Below, one piece after another: positions 10,541 to 20,871 of a DNA stretch of 27,470 nt. The position numbers and the translations under genes are program-made. The notes beneath the pieces are model-generated. The model did not search any database. It was not told the origin of the DNA and was given only the letters and a program-made list of their open reading frames with translations. The first letter of the stretch is position 1; each line of letters opens with the position of its first letter. The stretch lies in NCBI GenBank assembly GCA_002189035.1, contig NEEC01000140.1, forward strand, positions 1 to 27,470, given 5' to 3'. Source of the stretch: Utricularia gibba (Eukaryota; Streptophyta; Magnoliopsida; Lamiales; Lentibulariaceae).

Positions 10541-11478
10541 TGTTTGAGCTGATCCATTTTCAAGAACAAACAAAACCCATGGGCTTAATCAGTGGAGTCG
10601 ATATAAGGTTTCGACATTTTCTTACCGTCAGATTTCTACTGCGGACAAGCTTCAATTTCCAAAGAGTAAAAGCACTTTTACCAGCCAGGGAGGGGTGATT
10701 TTTCTGGTTGCTTTGTCACATTAAAGTCGTTTCAGTTTAGAACCCTAAAGTGTCGGCCTTTCTTTAAGCCATGAACAGAAACAGCAGCATTACCTCATGC
10801 GTGTTTTGTAAATTGGACAAATTCTTTCTCTTTCTTAGACACAGGTACTGTGCTTTTTCATCGTAATGCCCACAGCCAAAAACCCTAGAGCTGTTCTGAG
10901 TGTTAATGCCTGTAAATCATGAACGAATGCGGTTTAGGGTTTACATAAACACTCACAAAACCTTACTCTTTTGATAGTGGGATCAAATTCATTTTCTAGA
11001 AAATGGAGTCGATCTGCTAATGAAGACTCCATTGAAACAAAGCTTAAATGAAGGAGTTTTAGATCTATAAAGGACTGGTTCCACTGTGCTGACTGTGCTC
11101 GATCGGTGGTTGATGGGGCGTTGCAAAAGGCAGAAAGTAGAGGACTCTTGGAGCACAGCCGCCCTGAGCCGCTGACCAGTTCCTAGGCAGGAATTGAGTT
11201 TTTCTTTCTCAGATGAGATAATAAAGAAGCAGGCGATTGAATCTAGAGCTTGTGATCATTCTCTAAGCTTGATAAAGTGCTGAGCTGGGGTTTCCCTAGA
11301 ACTTTACAGTACAGTGTGATTCATACTGTTCTTGAGATTCATAGTCATGTGATCCATGAGTAACACCATGAATTCGAATACGCAATCACTAATTTTACAG
11401 ATACAGAAGAAAAAGAGGAAGAAAGGGCAAGATGGAGAGAGCTGGTGGGATTCTTAGTTTACCAAAATGTCCAGCAAA
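10541..11478. other. intergenic, mixed composition, no gene recognised
   Basis: Base composition is less AT-rich than the other spacers, and two telo-box-like AACCCTA motifs occur near 10741 and 10879. No long or family-like frame is visible. It may include untranslated sequence of the patch at 10.1-10.5 kb or the 3' region of the ALOG gene. Confidence 0.4.
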
Positions 11479-11973
11479 TCATGGAAAGGGAGAAGAGGAA
11501 GAAGGTCCCCCATCATCATTTTTGCTCGCCTTCTTCTTCTTTTTATCGTACGGCACTCCTCTAGCCTTCCCCTGATGCTCCTTCACCTGCTTCAGATGAT
11601 TCTTTATGTGCCCATTAGCAAACGGGTTGGTCTCCGCCGATCCCCGTTCTCCTCGTAGGCGGCGCGTAGCCTCCCGATCAGGGCGTCGAGGCTCCCCCAA
11701 GCCTGTCGGAGCGGACACGGACACGGCGCCGGCGGCTCCGGGTGTCCGAAGAAGATACACCCTTGGTAATGAACCTTAGTTTTCCCGAACTGGTCCAAAT
11801 ACTGGAGGAACTCGAGGACGTGGGCGCTGGTGCAGTGATACAGGGCCACCGGGGGGCTGGTTCCGGAGGAACTGATTGAAAGTATTCCAGTCACGGCGTT
11901 TCTGCGACTCGTAGCGGCTCGGCGCCGGTGGACCGGACTCGGAGACGGGGAGGGGAACCGGAGACTCGGCCAT
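11479..11973 (-). CDS. ALOG domain protein (LIGHT-DEPENDENT SHORT HYPOCOTYLS type), two compensating single-base frame breaks
   Basis: A single-exon gene for a small nuclear ALOG protein. The family acts in the nucleus in organ boundary, meristem and light-related development. From ATG at 11971-11973 the frame gives [19 protein letters not shown], the first helix of the domain. It then breaks in a run of six G on the forward strand (11851-11856), where one base is in excess. The next frame reads [20 protein letters not shown] and [19 protein letters not shown], the heart of the domain. It breaks again at a four-base C run (11642-11645), where one base is missing, and finishes with [20 protein letters not shown] and a basic KKKKKASKN stretch likely to be a nuclear signal. 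Because the two shifts cancel, the total is 165 codons with stop. Not one conserved domain segment is lost, which argues for sequence errors rather than decay. Confidence 0.9.
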
Positions 11974-13149
11974 GGGTAGATGGGAGGCTGATGAGTGGAT
12001 CTGATGGCCCGGAGATGAGAGGAACAGGAGAGAATAGGGCAAACAGGCAAATTGTCAAGATGCAGACGAACAGGAAGAAGGTGAGTTGACAACAAATGGG
12101 CCATGGATCCCCGCTCGCCCTTATCAGTCTTTGTGCAGCTCTGCGCATTTTCATCCTCCCTTCACCTTTTCTGTTTTCAGAACCTTGGAGACCAAACCTC
12201 CATTTTCCTGCTCATTTCAGAAATAATCACATTTACCCACACCGCTGACCACAGATATATTTCACCCGCCTTCCATGAACTTTCCTCGTCCTGAAAAGGT
12301 GCATGGAATGATGGAAAACCATGCACCTTTTCTGTTGGGCTCAAAAACTGGCTTCGTGTGGGCCAAACACGCCTACTGTAGCCCAAATCTGAACCCCAAG
12401 CCGAACTGGAGGATCGAGCTGCTGCTGGAAAGAGTGTGTGTGTGTGTGTTTAAGAACATTTTCTCTGGAATTTAATCATATCAACAGTTTCTAAAAGACT
12501 TCACCGCTACACACCAGCATAATTAAGGAGCAAAACCCATGTAACAGGTTCAAGAGACTGAGAGCCAGCGCCTCTGCTCTTGCAAGACATCACCTATAAA
12601 AGTGGTAGCTAACTAAAGCCCTTTCGTAAAGCATCACCTGCACAGTTGCAAGGCTTCCCTTTCCTTCCATCTACGGTTAGTTCCTGCTGCCTGGAACAAG
12701 GCAAAAAAGTATCATTTTGAGACCTGAAAGCACATTCTTCTGCACACTGTTTACAGGCTTATCAGATCAAGATGAACTTCAGGGTGCGGTGGGGTGAGGT
12801 AATTTAAAGGACAAAAGCCTTGTGTTTGCTGTAGTAAAGACACATCAATGTGGAGTACTCAACAGTGTGATGCCAAGAACAAAATGGATCACAAAATTGC
12901 AATTTGCTCAATGACAATCACATCCCCTATTTTTGTTTATCAAGATTCACTCCAACTGGATTTCAGCATGCTCCTTGCTCATAAGCATTCAAATTCTTCA
13001 CAGTATTATGTTATAGTAAAGCAAGCCATAATCGTCTACTAAAACTTGAAAAAAATGAGCAGATCATGTAAGATTTAGCTGAATCAAGAAGACTCAGCAG
13101 CAACTGCAGAAAGCTAAAGTACAGATAAATTTGATGGATACTCACCATT
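11974..13149. other. intergenic: 5' side of the ALOG gene and 3' side of the trihelix gene
   Basis: The ALOG promoter and leader should lie in the first several hundred bases. No other gene is supported. A CTATAAAA at 12594-12601 is in forward orientation and has no matching gene downstream, so it is probably chance. Confidence 0.4.
12434..12449. repeat. (GT)8 microsatellite
   Basis: An uninterrupted run of eight GT dinucleotides in the spacer upstream of the ALOG gene. It is a likely length-variable marker, with no sign of function. Confidence 0.85.
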
Positions 13150-14257
13150 TCAGGAGCTGGGTTTGGCACGCTTTAGCTTCTCAAGCCGGACTTGGCATTC
13201 AACAAACATTTGCATTCTCTGCAGCTCCAAGTCTTTAGTGAACTGAATCCTCTGTTTCTCCATCTCCACCATCTGCCGCTGCTTAGCTTCTTCGACCTTT
13301 TCATATATCTGCGCCAATTTGGATATCGATTCCGCCAATTTGGCATATCCTTCTCCAACCGATGACCCCTCTTCATGTGAAGGCCTTGATCTTTTCATAC
13401 CGGAAGAAGTCGCCGGCGGCAGCGTCGGAGGACGTCGCCATGAACTGGAATTGTGCTCTTCCTCTTCATTCTCCTCCCATCGTCGTAATATTCGTCTTCC
13501 TCTTCAGCCTCCATAGCCGCTGCCGCTGCTGCCATGACAGAGAAATTTCTTTCCGTGACAATTCCAGGCCCAGCCCTCTTTGACCTTGGCCCAACCGGCA
13601 CCGACCAGTGAGGGAGATGGTTTGCGACCGGATCTTTTCGACGGTGATTACTAATCGGAGACTTAGGGCCGTGCCGATCCACTGTGGAGGGAGATGACGA
13701 TTTTTCCGATGATGACGAGTCTCTCCGGCGAAGTTTCCCTGAATGACCATTGGCATCAGCGGTGTTGCCGTTAACCTTTGAGAAGGAGTGGCCGATGAAG
13801 GAGTCAAGGATCTGAAAGTGGGCCACGTGGAGATGTACCGGCCGCTGGATTGAGCAACCTTAGACTTCTCGATCTTGTACTTCTTCTTGATTGTGTCGAT
13901 TCGGTTCTTGCACTGGACATCGGTGCGTTTCAGCTTCGCTGTCGCGGCGTGACGAGCGTTGACGGCGTCGGAAACCGCTTGCCAGTGCTTTTGCCGGAGG
14001 TTTCCCCTGTTGAGTTGCAGATAGTGTGAACCCCATGCATCAATCAGCGTTCTAGTAGCGTCCTCCGACCAGCAATCTTCGCGATTAGGAAAACCGGGAT
14101 TCCGAACGGAAGCCGGCTGCTCTTCCGGCGAAACGTCGTTTTCCGGTGGAGACTCTGGTGGCGATGGAGCCACCTTCCCTTCGCCGGAGATTCGGCGTTC
14201 CGGCGACGGAGAGGCGGACTCCGTCGAAGAAGGAGTCGCTAGGGCTCGAGAAGACAT
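13150..14257 (-). CDS. trihelix transcription factor, ASIL-like (Myb/SANT-like DNA-binding domain), two single-base frame breaks
   Basis: A single-exon gene for a GT-factor type regulator that binds DNA in the nucleus. After a Ser/Pro/Glu-rich start from ATG at 14255-14257, the trihelix domain runs [38 protein letters not shown], then [20 protein letters not shown], matching the ASIL1/ASIL2 group with its conserved tryptophans. The frame breaks at 13820-13822 (one base short in a three-base run) inside the block that continues to [13 protein letters not shown] second break at 13476-13478 (one base short) lies in an acidic stretch. The last frame has a C-terminal coiled coil, [20 protein letters not shown], typical of this clade. 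With both bases allowed for, the length is 369 residues, normal for the group. The frame breaks look technical. Confidence 0.88.
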
Positions 14258-16096
14258 GTCGTTGTTTTGCGGCCGTGGTGACCGCTTTGGAAATTGGAGG
14301 ACCGGCTTCAGGGAACAACCCCGGCGAAGGGTTAATTAAATCAGCAATTCGAATTATTTTCTTTTTCCCCCCTGCACTTTAATATTTTCGTTTCTAGTCC
14401 TCCTCTTTGAAACAATTTCCCTTTCGCCTCAAATCTGTGCCCATTTCCCCCTTACTCCTCCTTTTCTTCCCCTTCTCTACTCGAGACCCCATCCTCCGAC
14501 AACAATCATTGAATCACGTGCAAAATATAACATCCCACGTAATTTTATTTTTCCATAAATAAAATCTATAATGATCCAAGTCCCCTTCAACAATCCACAA
14601 ATTACAAAACAACCCATAGGCCTCAATCTCTTGGAAAAAAAACTCGATCTCAAGTGAATTAAAGAAATAAGGTTGTTGAATTTTTTTGAAAAAATATCAT
14701 TTTTTTAAATAATGCAATAAATAGAAATAAAATATAATATGATCCAATGAACCATATGGAGTCGCAGTCAAAAAGTAAAAAGAACGCATGAGAAATTGTT
14801 TTATAACCACACGTTTTTTCCTCATAGGGAAAGTATTATTTTATTATACAAAGTTGAGAAAAATACTGATTCTGGCCACCAACTTTATTATATTCTCAAT
14901 TGGTGTCACGCTAAATGAAAAATCTCATTATGCGCTAGGTTTTTTTTTTTTTTGAGAGGAAAAAACATGCACACTTTTTTTAGTTATCGATTTTATATTT
15001 AAAATGTCTAAGTCCAAAATTCAATTTTTTGAAAAACTAAAAATATAAAAAGAAGATTTCATGAAATGGCTTACAAAATTCTGTTCAATAATTAAAATAA
15101 TTTAGTAATGATTATTACAATATTTTAGTCGAATTTAATATAATTTATCAAATAATTTTAAAAATATATAATTTATTATGATCAAATTGGTGTTTAATTT
15201 AAAGAAGGTTTAGACAAACATGCGGCTGCGTGACCGTTCTACCCACCTGTTGCCCGCCGGCCGTATGTTTGTTTGTTTTTTTAATATAAATTAACGAATG
15301 TAAATTAAATAATATAAATAAATATATCTATCAATTATATAATTATTTTAAATCCAAATAATCATAAATAATACATTATTATTTATCATGTGTTTGATAT
15401 AAATATTTATAATTAAAATTTACAGGTAATATTATTAAAATACATATAATTAACTATTTATTATATGATTGAAAAAAAATATAATATCCTAAAATCACCC
15501 CATATATGAGTTTGTATTTTATTATAAATGAAAAGTTAAATAAAAAAATTGGCGAGATATCCAATTCATGATGTGGTATATTATTAAGATTTGTTATTTA
15601 TTATAAAACCATCTTTCACATCCTATCAAACGCATCCTAATAATTTTGACTTGTGTCATACAATAAACATTTAACTTGAGTATTTAATTATTATAAAAAA
15701 ACGTGTTATTAGAAAGAGATTGATTTACTAATATCTGAATTTTAAAAGTTTTAATTTGAATAATATGTATATTGATTATGCGCTGGTACAAGTAATTTGG
15801 GGGAAAAAACAATTGCTCTGAAACCCATGAAATTGTTTCCCAGTTTTCATTACTTTCATTTGGACCCAGAAACTCTCAAAATCTTCTGTCAAACCTCTCA
15901 ACTATTGGAAATTACGGACCTCAACTTTGGCAATTTGCTTTTTATGCCTTTGCTTGGACTCTCACATTCGCCGGTGGGGAAGAGACTTGCCAGGTGCGAC
16001 CTTTTTCTCCTTCCCTACTTCATTTTGTTTTTCTGATTCTCGAAATTTCAGTAGCTGTCGGAATCCGGAATCCTGCGATTGTCTCTTGGATCGCCG
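14258..16096. other. divergent spacer between the trihelix and 14-3-3 genes
   Basis: The 14258-14530 part is GC-richer and likely holds the trihelix leader and promoter, with a CACGTG G-box at 14515-14520. From about 14530 to 15790 the DNA is very AT-rich, with a short GC-rich island near 15220-15265 and no gene. The last 300 bases probably contain the 14-3-3 leader. Both genes read away from this spacer. Confidence 0.45.
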
Positions 16097-17782
16097 ATGG
16101 CACCTTCCATGGATCGGGAAACCGCCGTGTACCTCGCTAGACTTGCCGAGCAAGCGGAGCGATATGATGGTGAAATTTATGCCTTTTGAACTCTGTCTTC
16201 TGGTGTTTTTGATTTGATGTGGTTTTCTTTTTTCATTTTAGTGTTAATTATTTATTCTGATCTTTGGGGAAATTATGAATGAGCGAAGTCGTGAGATATC
16301 TCATATTTGGATCAATTTGTTGTGTGGTAGCTTGTGTATTTCGCACTGCGAGAAGTAAGTTAAACTCATCGTTGTGTAGTGTTTTTTTTTTCCTTTTTGT
16401 CTGAAGAGGAAGGATATATTATTGGGTAAAAAATAGCATTACTTCCATGTTTTTCAAGCCAAAACACTGCAGCTATCAGATGCTTTTACTTCAGTATGTA
16501 TTCTTTCTTAACTCATATTTTGTTAAGGGTATATGTTCCTTCTTGAATTACCTGAAGAGAAGTATGCAGTAGCTTTTATTTTTCCTAGAAAACTGATCGC
16601 CTAAGCAGGACTTCTGATACTATGAGAATTGGATTTCATGTTGCAGAAATGGTTGAGACTATGAAAGTGGTGGCTCAGATGGGTGTGGAATTGACAGTAG
16701 AGGAGAGGAACTTGCTCTCAGTGGGCTATAAGAATGTAGTTGGGTCTCGAAGGGCGTCTTGGAGAATATTGTCATCCATTGAGCACAAGGAGGAATCTAG
16801 AGGAAATGAGCAACACGTCAAACAGATCAAAGAGTATCGCCATAAGGTGGAGGCAGAGCTCACCAATATCTGCAGTGAAATAATGACGCTTATTGATGGA
16901 CATCTTATTCCTGCTTGCACAACTGGTGAATCCACTGTGTTTTACTACAAGATGTGAGAGTCCTATACTAATGTAACGCTTGATTCTGCCTGATTTCGTG
17001 TTAACTGTTTTTTTTTTTTTTTTTTTGGTTTGTTAGGAAAGGAGATTACTATAGGTACCTTGCTGAATTCAAGACCCGTAATGATAGGAAGGAGGTGGCT
17101 GATCTGTCACAGGAAGCTTATGAGGTATATGCTGCGCCCGTTTGCATGCTTAATGGCTATAGAAATTGTTCGCTGTGTGTTTGCTGCATATGGTTTGAAA
17201 ATTCATGCTATTTAATCATCTTGAATTGTCAATGAATTTTAGACTTTTTAGTCTAATTGATCCGTATATTTTTTTATCCACTGAAAAACCGGCTTTGCAT
17301 TTGTCCTTGCTGATAGAATGCAACGAAAGCAGCTGAGGCAGAGCTTCCACCAACCCACCCAATCCGCTTGGGTTTGGCTTTAAATTATTCAGTGTTCTAC
17401 TATGAAATCTTGTATTCTCCTGAAAGGTTTGTCTTGCTGCCAATTTATGAAAACGATTCTCTTTTCTTAGCTTTTAAACTCACTCCACTCTCTTTTCAGG
17501 GCATGCCACCTTGCAAAGCAAGCATTTGATGAAGCAGTTTCTGAGCTTGATACCTTGGGTGAGGAATCATACAAAGATAGCACCTTGATCATGCAACTCC
17601 TTAGGGACAATCTGACGCTGTGGACCTCTGACATCACAGATGAAGCAGGTTAAATTCAAATTTCCAATTGCACCTTCCTTCTCCCACCACCGCAATCACT
17701 TGAAAACTAAAACACATACATATCTGCAGATGAACCCCAAAAGTCAGATACTGCCACCAAAGACGGCGCCGTGGTACCATAA
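16097..17782 (+). CDS. 14-3-3 protein, epsilon-like group
   Basis: Six exons, 16097-16169, 16647-16953, 17037-17124, 17317-17426, 17500-17648 and 17730-17782, join in phase with GT-AG introns into 259 residues. 14-3-3 proteins are dimeric cytosolic and nuclear adaptors that bind phosphoserine or phosphothreonine motifs and alter the activity or location of client proteins. The sequence shows the helix-1 region [14 protein letters not shown], the first family signature [33 protein letters not shown], and the second signature-type block around [18 protein letters not shown]. The MVETMK and [10 protein letters not shown] region is closer to the plant epsilon group than to the non-epsilon group. 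An in-frame ATG four codons later (MDRETAV) is an alternative start. All exons are intact. A damaged copy of the exon 3 end, intron 3 and exon 4 start lies inverted at 24651-24877. Confidence 0.95.
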
Positions 17783-18313
17783 TACACTCTCAAAAGCCTT
17801 CATAGTTACCAAACCAGTATAGAGTAACTCTTCTGGCACTTTTGCAGTGAAGTAGCACGTGCTTACCATCATGACAATGGCCTCCAGTACCCATGGTGGA
17901 GTCCAAGGTTTTCTTCTGAACCGTTCATCATCCCATGTTGGTTTTCCTGCCATTCCGCTCTCCATCGATTCCATCGTCTGTCTTATTTCTTTAAGAAGAA
18001 CCCCGGTTTGTTTTTGCATTTGTCCTAGTGTGTGGCTCATAGGTGGTTTTATTTTAGCGACTGCCTTTGCCAGAGGCTTTGCATTCCCCTTGTGGTGTAC
18101 CAGTCTCCTGGTTTGCTCTACGTCAAATACATATTATATGTATCCCCAGTATCCTATTCCTATTCCGATTCCTGATTCATGTTGTGGTGCCTGTTTGTCA
18201 GGGAGAGAGCATAGCATTTTCTCCATATCTTCTTCCCCTTCGGCACCTTCCTTTATTCGGTTTGGAATTGTTCCCAAATGCTCATAACCATTCTGTATGC
18301 GTATCTGTGGTGC
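17744..18313 (-). other. unidentified reverse-strand coding-like frame overlapping the 14-3-3 3' end
   Basis: One reverse-strand frame stays open from 18313 to a stop at 17744-17746 except for a single TAA at 18134-18136, about 190 codons in all. The upper part reads like protein (EGAEGEEDMEKMLCSLPDK, then a GIGIGIGYWGY run). The lower part, from ATG at 18038-18040, encodes a likely amphipathic segment HTLGQMQKQTGVLLKEIRQ and then RRKPWTPPWVLEAIVMMV. I do not recognise the family and could not find an intron that removes the stop. The tail is antisense to the last 14-3-3 coding exon. It could be the 3' part of a convergent gene, a pseudogene, or chance. Confidence 0.35.
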
Positions 18314-18755
18314 TCAACGCTTCAGTTTTCACCGGAAAATTGAATCCGATCGGTTAATCCGTTGAAGGAAAATCTATCGGTTTGATTGGTTTCTGGATTT
18401 TTGGGGTATTAATTTTATGTGTGGCCTAGATTCAAAGCACTAATGGATTATGATGGTAAGTTTTTATTACTAAATATTTTGAATATGAAAAGAGGATCAT
18501 GTATAGGAGGATGAAATCTGTGAGAGAACATATTCAAGAAATCCGTACATTTGGGTGCTCCATTGTCTTGACTCGTCATCAGGTAGAGACCGCATATCCC
18601 AGAATCATCCCCCGTCTAACGGAAGCTTCCAATTCCCGATGCTGCCATCAGGGCCGCGTCTTCCCTGAAAAAGAATAATTGTTCTGTTGCACGAACAAAA
18701 GATAAACAACCCCTTTTTTTCCCGCTTTCATTGGCGGGGAATCAATCCCCTTCCC
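18314..18755. other. spacer with no recognised gene
   Basis: Mixed-composition DNA between the reverse-strand coding-like frame and the promoter of the HAD gene. Upstream parts of the former may lie here, but no further family-like frame was found. Confidence 0.35.
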
Positions 18756-18763
18756 TATATATT
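18756..18763 (+). promoter_or_regulatory. TATA box of the HAD/riboflavin-kinase-like gene
   Basis: TATATATT lies 60 bp before the ATG at 18823, in a good position for a TATA element driving a transcript with a leader of about 30 bases. Confidence 0.5.
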
Positions 18764-18822
18764 GATTGACAAGGTTTCCCAGGTTTCCTGCGCACTCCCA
18801 GGAACTTGTCGTTGCCTCCGCC

Positions 18823-20639
18823 ATGGAGAATTCGGCTGAGATATCGGCAGTTATCTTTGATTTGGATGGGACACTTGTGAACACAGGTAACTAGCTATCT
18901 GGGTTGTTGGTTTTTCGAACTGGGCTGCGACCAAATCGTGTGTTTGTGTGTGTTTTCCACAGAGCAGGTGACGAAGCATGTCGTGAAGGAGCTGTTGGGT
19001 AGATATGGGAAAGTGCAGGATCCTGAGAAGGAGAAGAGGAGGCTGGGTATGACTTTCAATGAGTCCGCTGTGTCGATCGTGAATGACTATGATCTTCCAT
19101 TGACGCCGGAAGAATATATGCAGGAGATAATCCCTCTCTACCAGGGGAAGTAAGCCTCCTTCTTCTGCATTGTAGAATTCAGTTAGCTGCTACGATGGAG
19201 GAGTTTGATCTTGTGACTGGAACTCTGCACTCTTCTTTTGTATGCAAGGTGGGTACTGGCCAAAGCACTCCCGGTGCAAACCGTCTCATGGTTCATCTTC
19301 AGAAGCATGGGATTCCATTTGCGCTTGCTTCCAATTCCCTGCGGAGGAATATCGATGGGAAGATTTCTCATCATACTGGTAAGTTACCTGCAGGCTTGCT
19401 TGCTTTCAACTCTGATGTTTGAGCTTCAGGCACTTGAATGTCGTGCTCTGGATTCCCTTAGGTTGGAGTGAAAGGTTTGCTGTGATTCTCGGGAGTGATC
19501 AAGTGAAATCAGGGAAACCTTCTCCGGACATGTAGCCATCCATCTCTCTGTGTCCACAGTTTGGCAATCCAGTCTAATGTGCTTCTCTGCATGTTCAGAT
19601 TTCTGGAGGCTGCGAAGACAATGGGAATGGATCCATTTCATAGCCTGGTGATCGAGGACTCCATGTAAGATGACAGGAAGCCTTCAAGAATCTGATGAGG
19701 TTACTCATGATGGGATCATCTTTTGTGTGCAGTGTTGGTGTGAGGGCCGGAAAGGCAGCTGGAATGAAGGTCGTAGCCGTGCCGTCGCTTTGGACGGACT
19801 CCGATTCATATTTGATTGCTGATTCTGTACTTCACTCACTCCTACAGTTCGATCCTGCGCAATGGGGTCTCCCACAATTTGATGACTGTATTATGCTGCT
19901 CATTCATCTTTCAAAGATCACTCACCGCTTTTTTCTTACCACCGGTGAGTTATTGATGGGAATGCCATCCTCGTTGCAGGGATTGATGATGCTTTGCCTA
20001 TTGAACCAATTCATCTCTTTGGAGCATTCAGCAAAGGGCTTTTCCACCATCACTCAGGTTTGATCTGCATAGATTTCTAGTGCATGACACTCCTAAAAGC
20101 TTGAGGTTCAAGAGCATTTTAAGCAGCCATTCCCTTTTGCTGGTTGTCATTTCCTCCTCCAGATAATGAACTGTCACTTCCTGAACAAATCTGGGGACTG
20201 CATGTTGGCTGGGTAAAGTTTGAAGGCTCAAGGGTCTCCAAATCAGTAATAAGCATTGGCTTTAGCCATAGTTGCTGCGGTGGCTCCAAGAGAAGAATAG
20301 TGAGTGCTTGGTTATAGAAATACCATATATTTCAAGCTCAATCTCTAATTCATCCTACTTCCAGCAAACATGTGTTTTAGACGAAATCGATGACAACAAG
20401 AAGACTACTCAAATGGTGATCACTGGGTACCTCAAGAGATCCATCACTGCGGTATGGTTGTGTTCCAAATCTTCCACTTTTGGCTGCTGTGTTCCAGTTC
20501 CTGAGTGGTGAGGTTTGTTTAGGGCAATGGAGTGCAGAGCATTGACATTGTTGAGGAAGACAAATGGAGTGCTGAAGCTGCATTGAAGTTATCTGCATTT
20601 TCACATAAAGTATGCAAATCCTTCTTCCATGAGGAGTAG
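18823..20639 (+). CDS. HAD phosphatase fused to a degenerate riboflavin-kinase domain (paralog of bifunctional riboflavin kinase/FMN phosphatase)
   Basis: Ten exons join in phase: 18823-18886, 18963-19149, 19249-19378, 19462-19531, 19599-19664, 19733-19887, 19980-20057, 20163-20299, 20365-20451 and 20523-20639. One C must be allowed for at 19270-19272, giving 363 residues. The first 225 residues form a HAD hydrolase: the nucleophile motif FDLDGTL with D13 and D15, motif II LASNS (about 110-114), motif III lysine in SGKPSPD (about 146), and the acid motif VIEDS (about 171). Blocks such as LPGANRL, AGKAAGMKVVAVPS and QWGLPQFDDW match plant FHY, which dephosphorylates FMN and makes FMN from riboflavin. 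The rest follows the kinase domain in order (LPIEP, SKG, VGW, SKSVISIG, VITGYLKR) but lacks its glycine-rich LGIPTAN loop, the NPYF block and the EPW..HDF catalytic region. Phosphatase activity is plausible; kinase activity is unlikely. Confidence 0.82.
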
Positions 20640-20685
20640 TAAGTAATTCATGCTCTGTATTTTTATTATTTTTCAGACTATTTAG

Positions 20686-20691
20686 AATAAA
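20686..20691 (+). terminator. polyadenylation signal of the HAD/riboflavin-kinase-like gene
   Basis: AATAAA lies 47 bp after the stop codon at 20637-20639. The convergent X8 gene ends at 20872, so only about 230 bp separate the two coding ends. Confidence 0.55.
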
Positions 20692-20871
20692 GAATTATTC
20701 TAGTTATCCTTCAACCAGGAGTAAATTGGAATTATTGGAAAGTAGAGGGTGGTAGGTGTAATTCAAATAATTATTAGCACTAGATTCGATGAAATCAAAC
20801 CCTAGATCTCTGCGGGATAGATACAGATATCATGTACGTCTCGCCATCACCGGCCAAAAATTCGGATTACC

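Noticed and set aside
11604-12154. Separate small reverse-strand genes in each of three frames at the ALOG locus
   Set aside because: The three frames carry consecutive parts of a single ALOG domain, with breaks at homopolymer runs, so they are one gene.
12594-12601. CTATAAAA as a TATA box
   Set aside because: It faces a region with no forward gene, and the flanking genes are on the reverse strand, so position does not support promoter function.
18648-18884. Reverse frame of 78 codons
   Set aside because: It is antisense to exon 1 of the HAD gene, where the forward strand encodes the nucleophile motif FDLDGTL.
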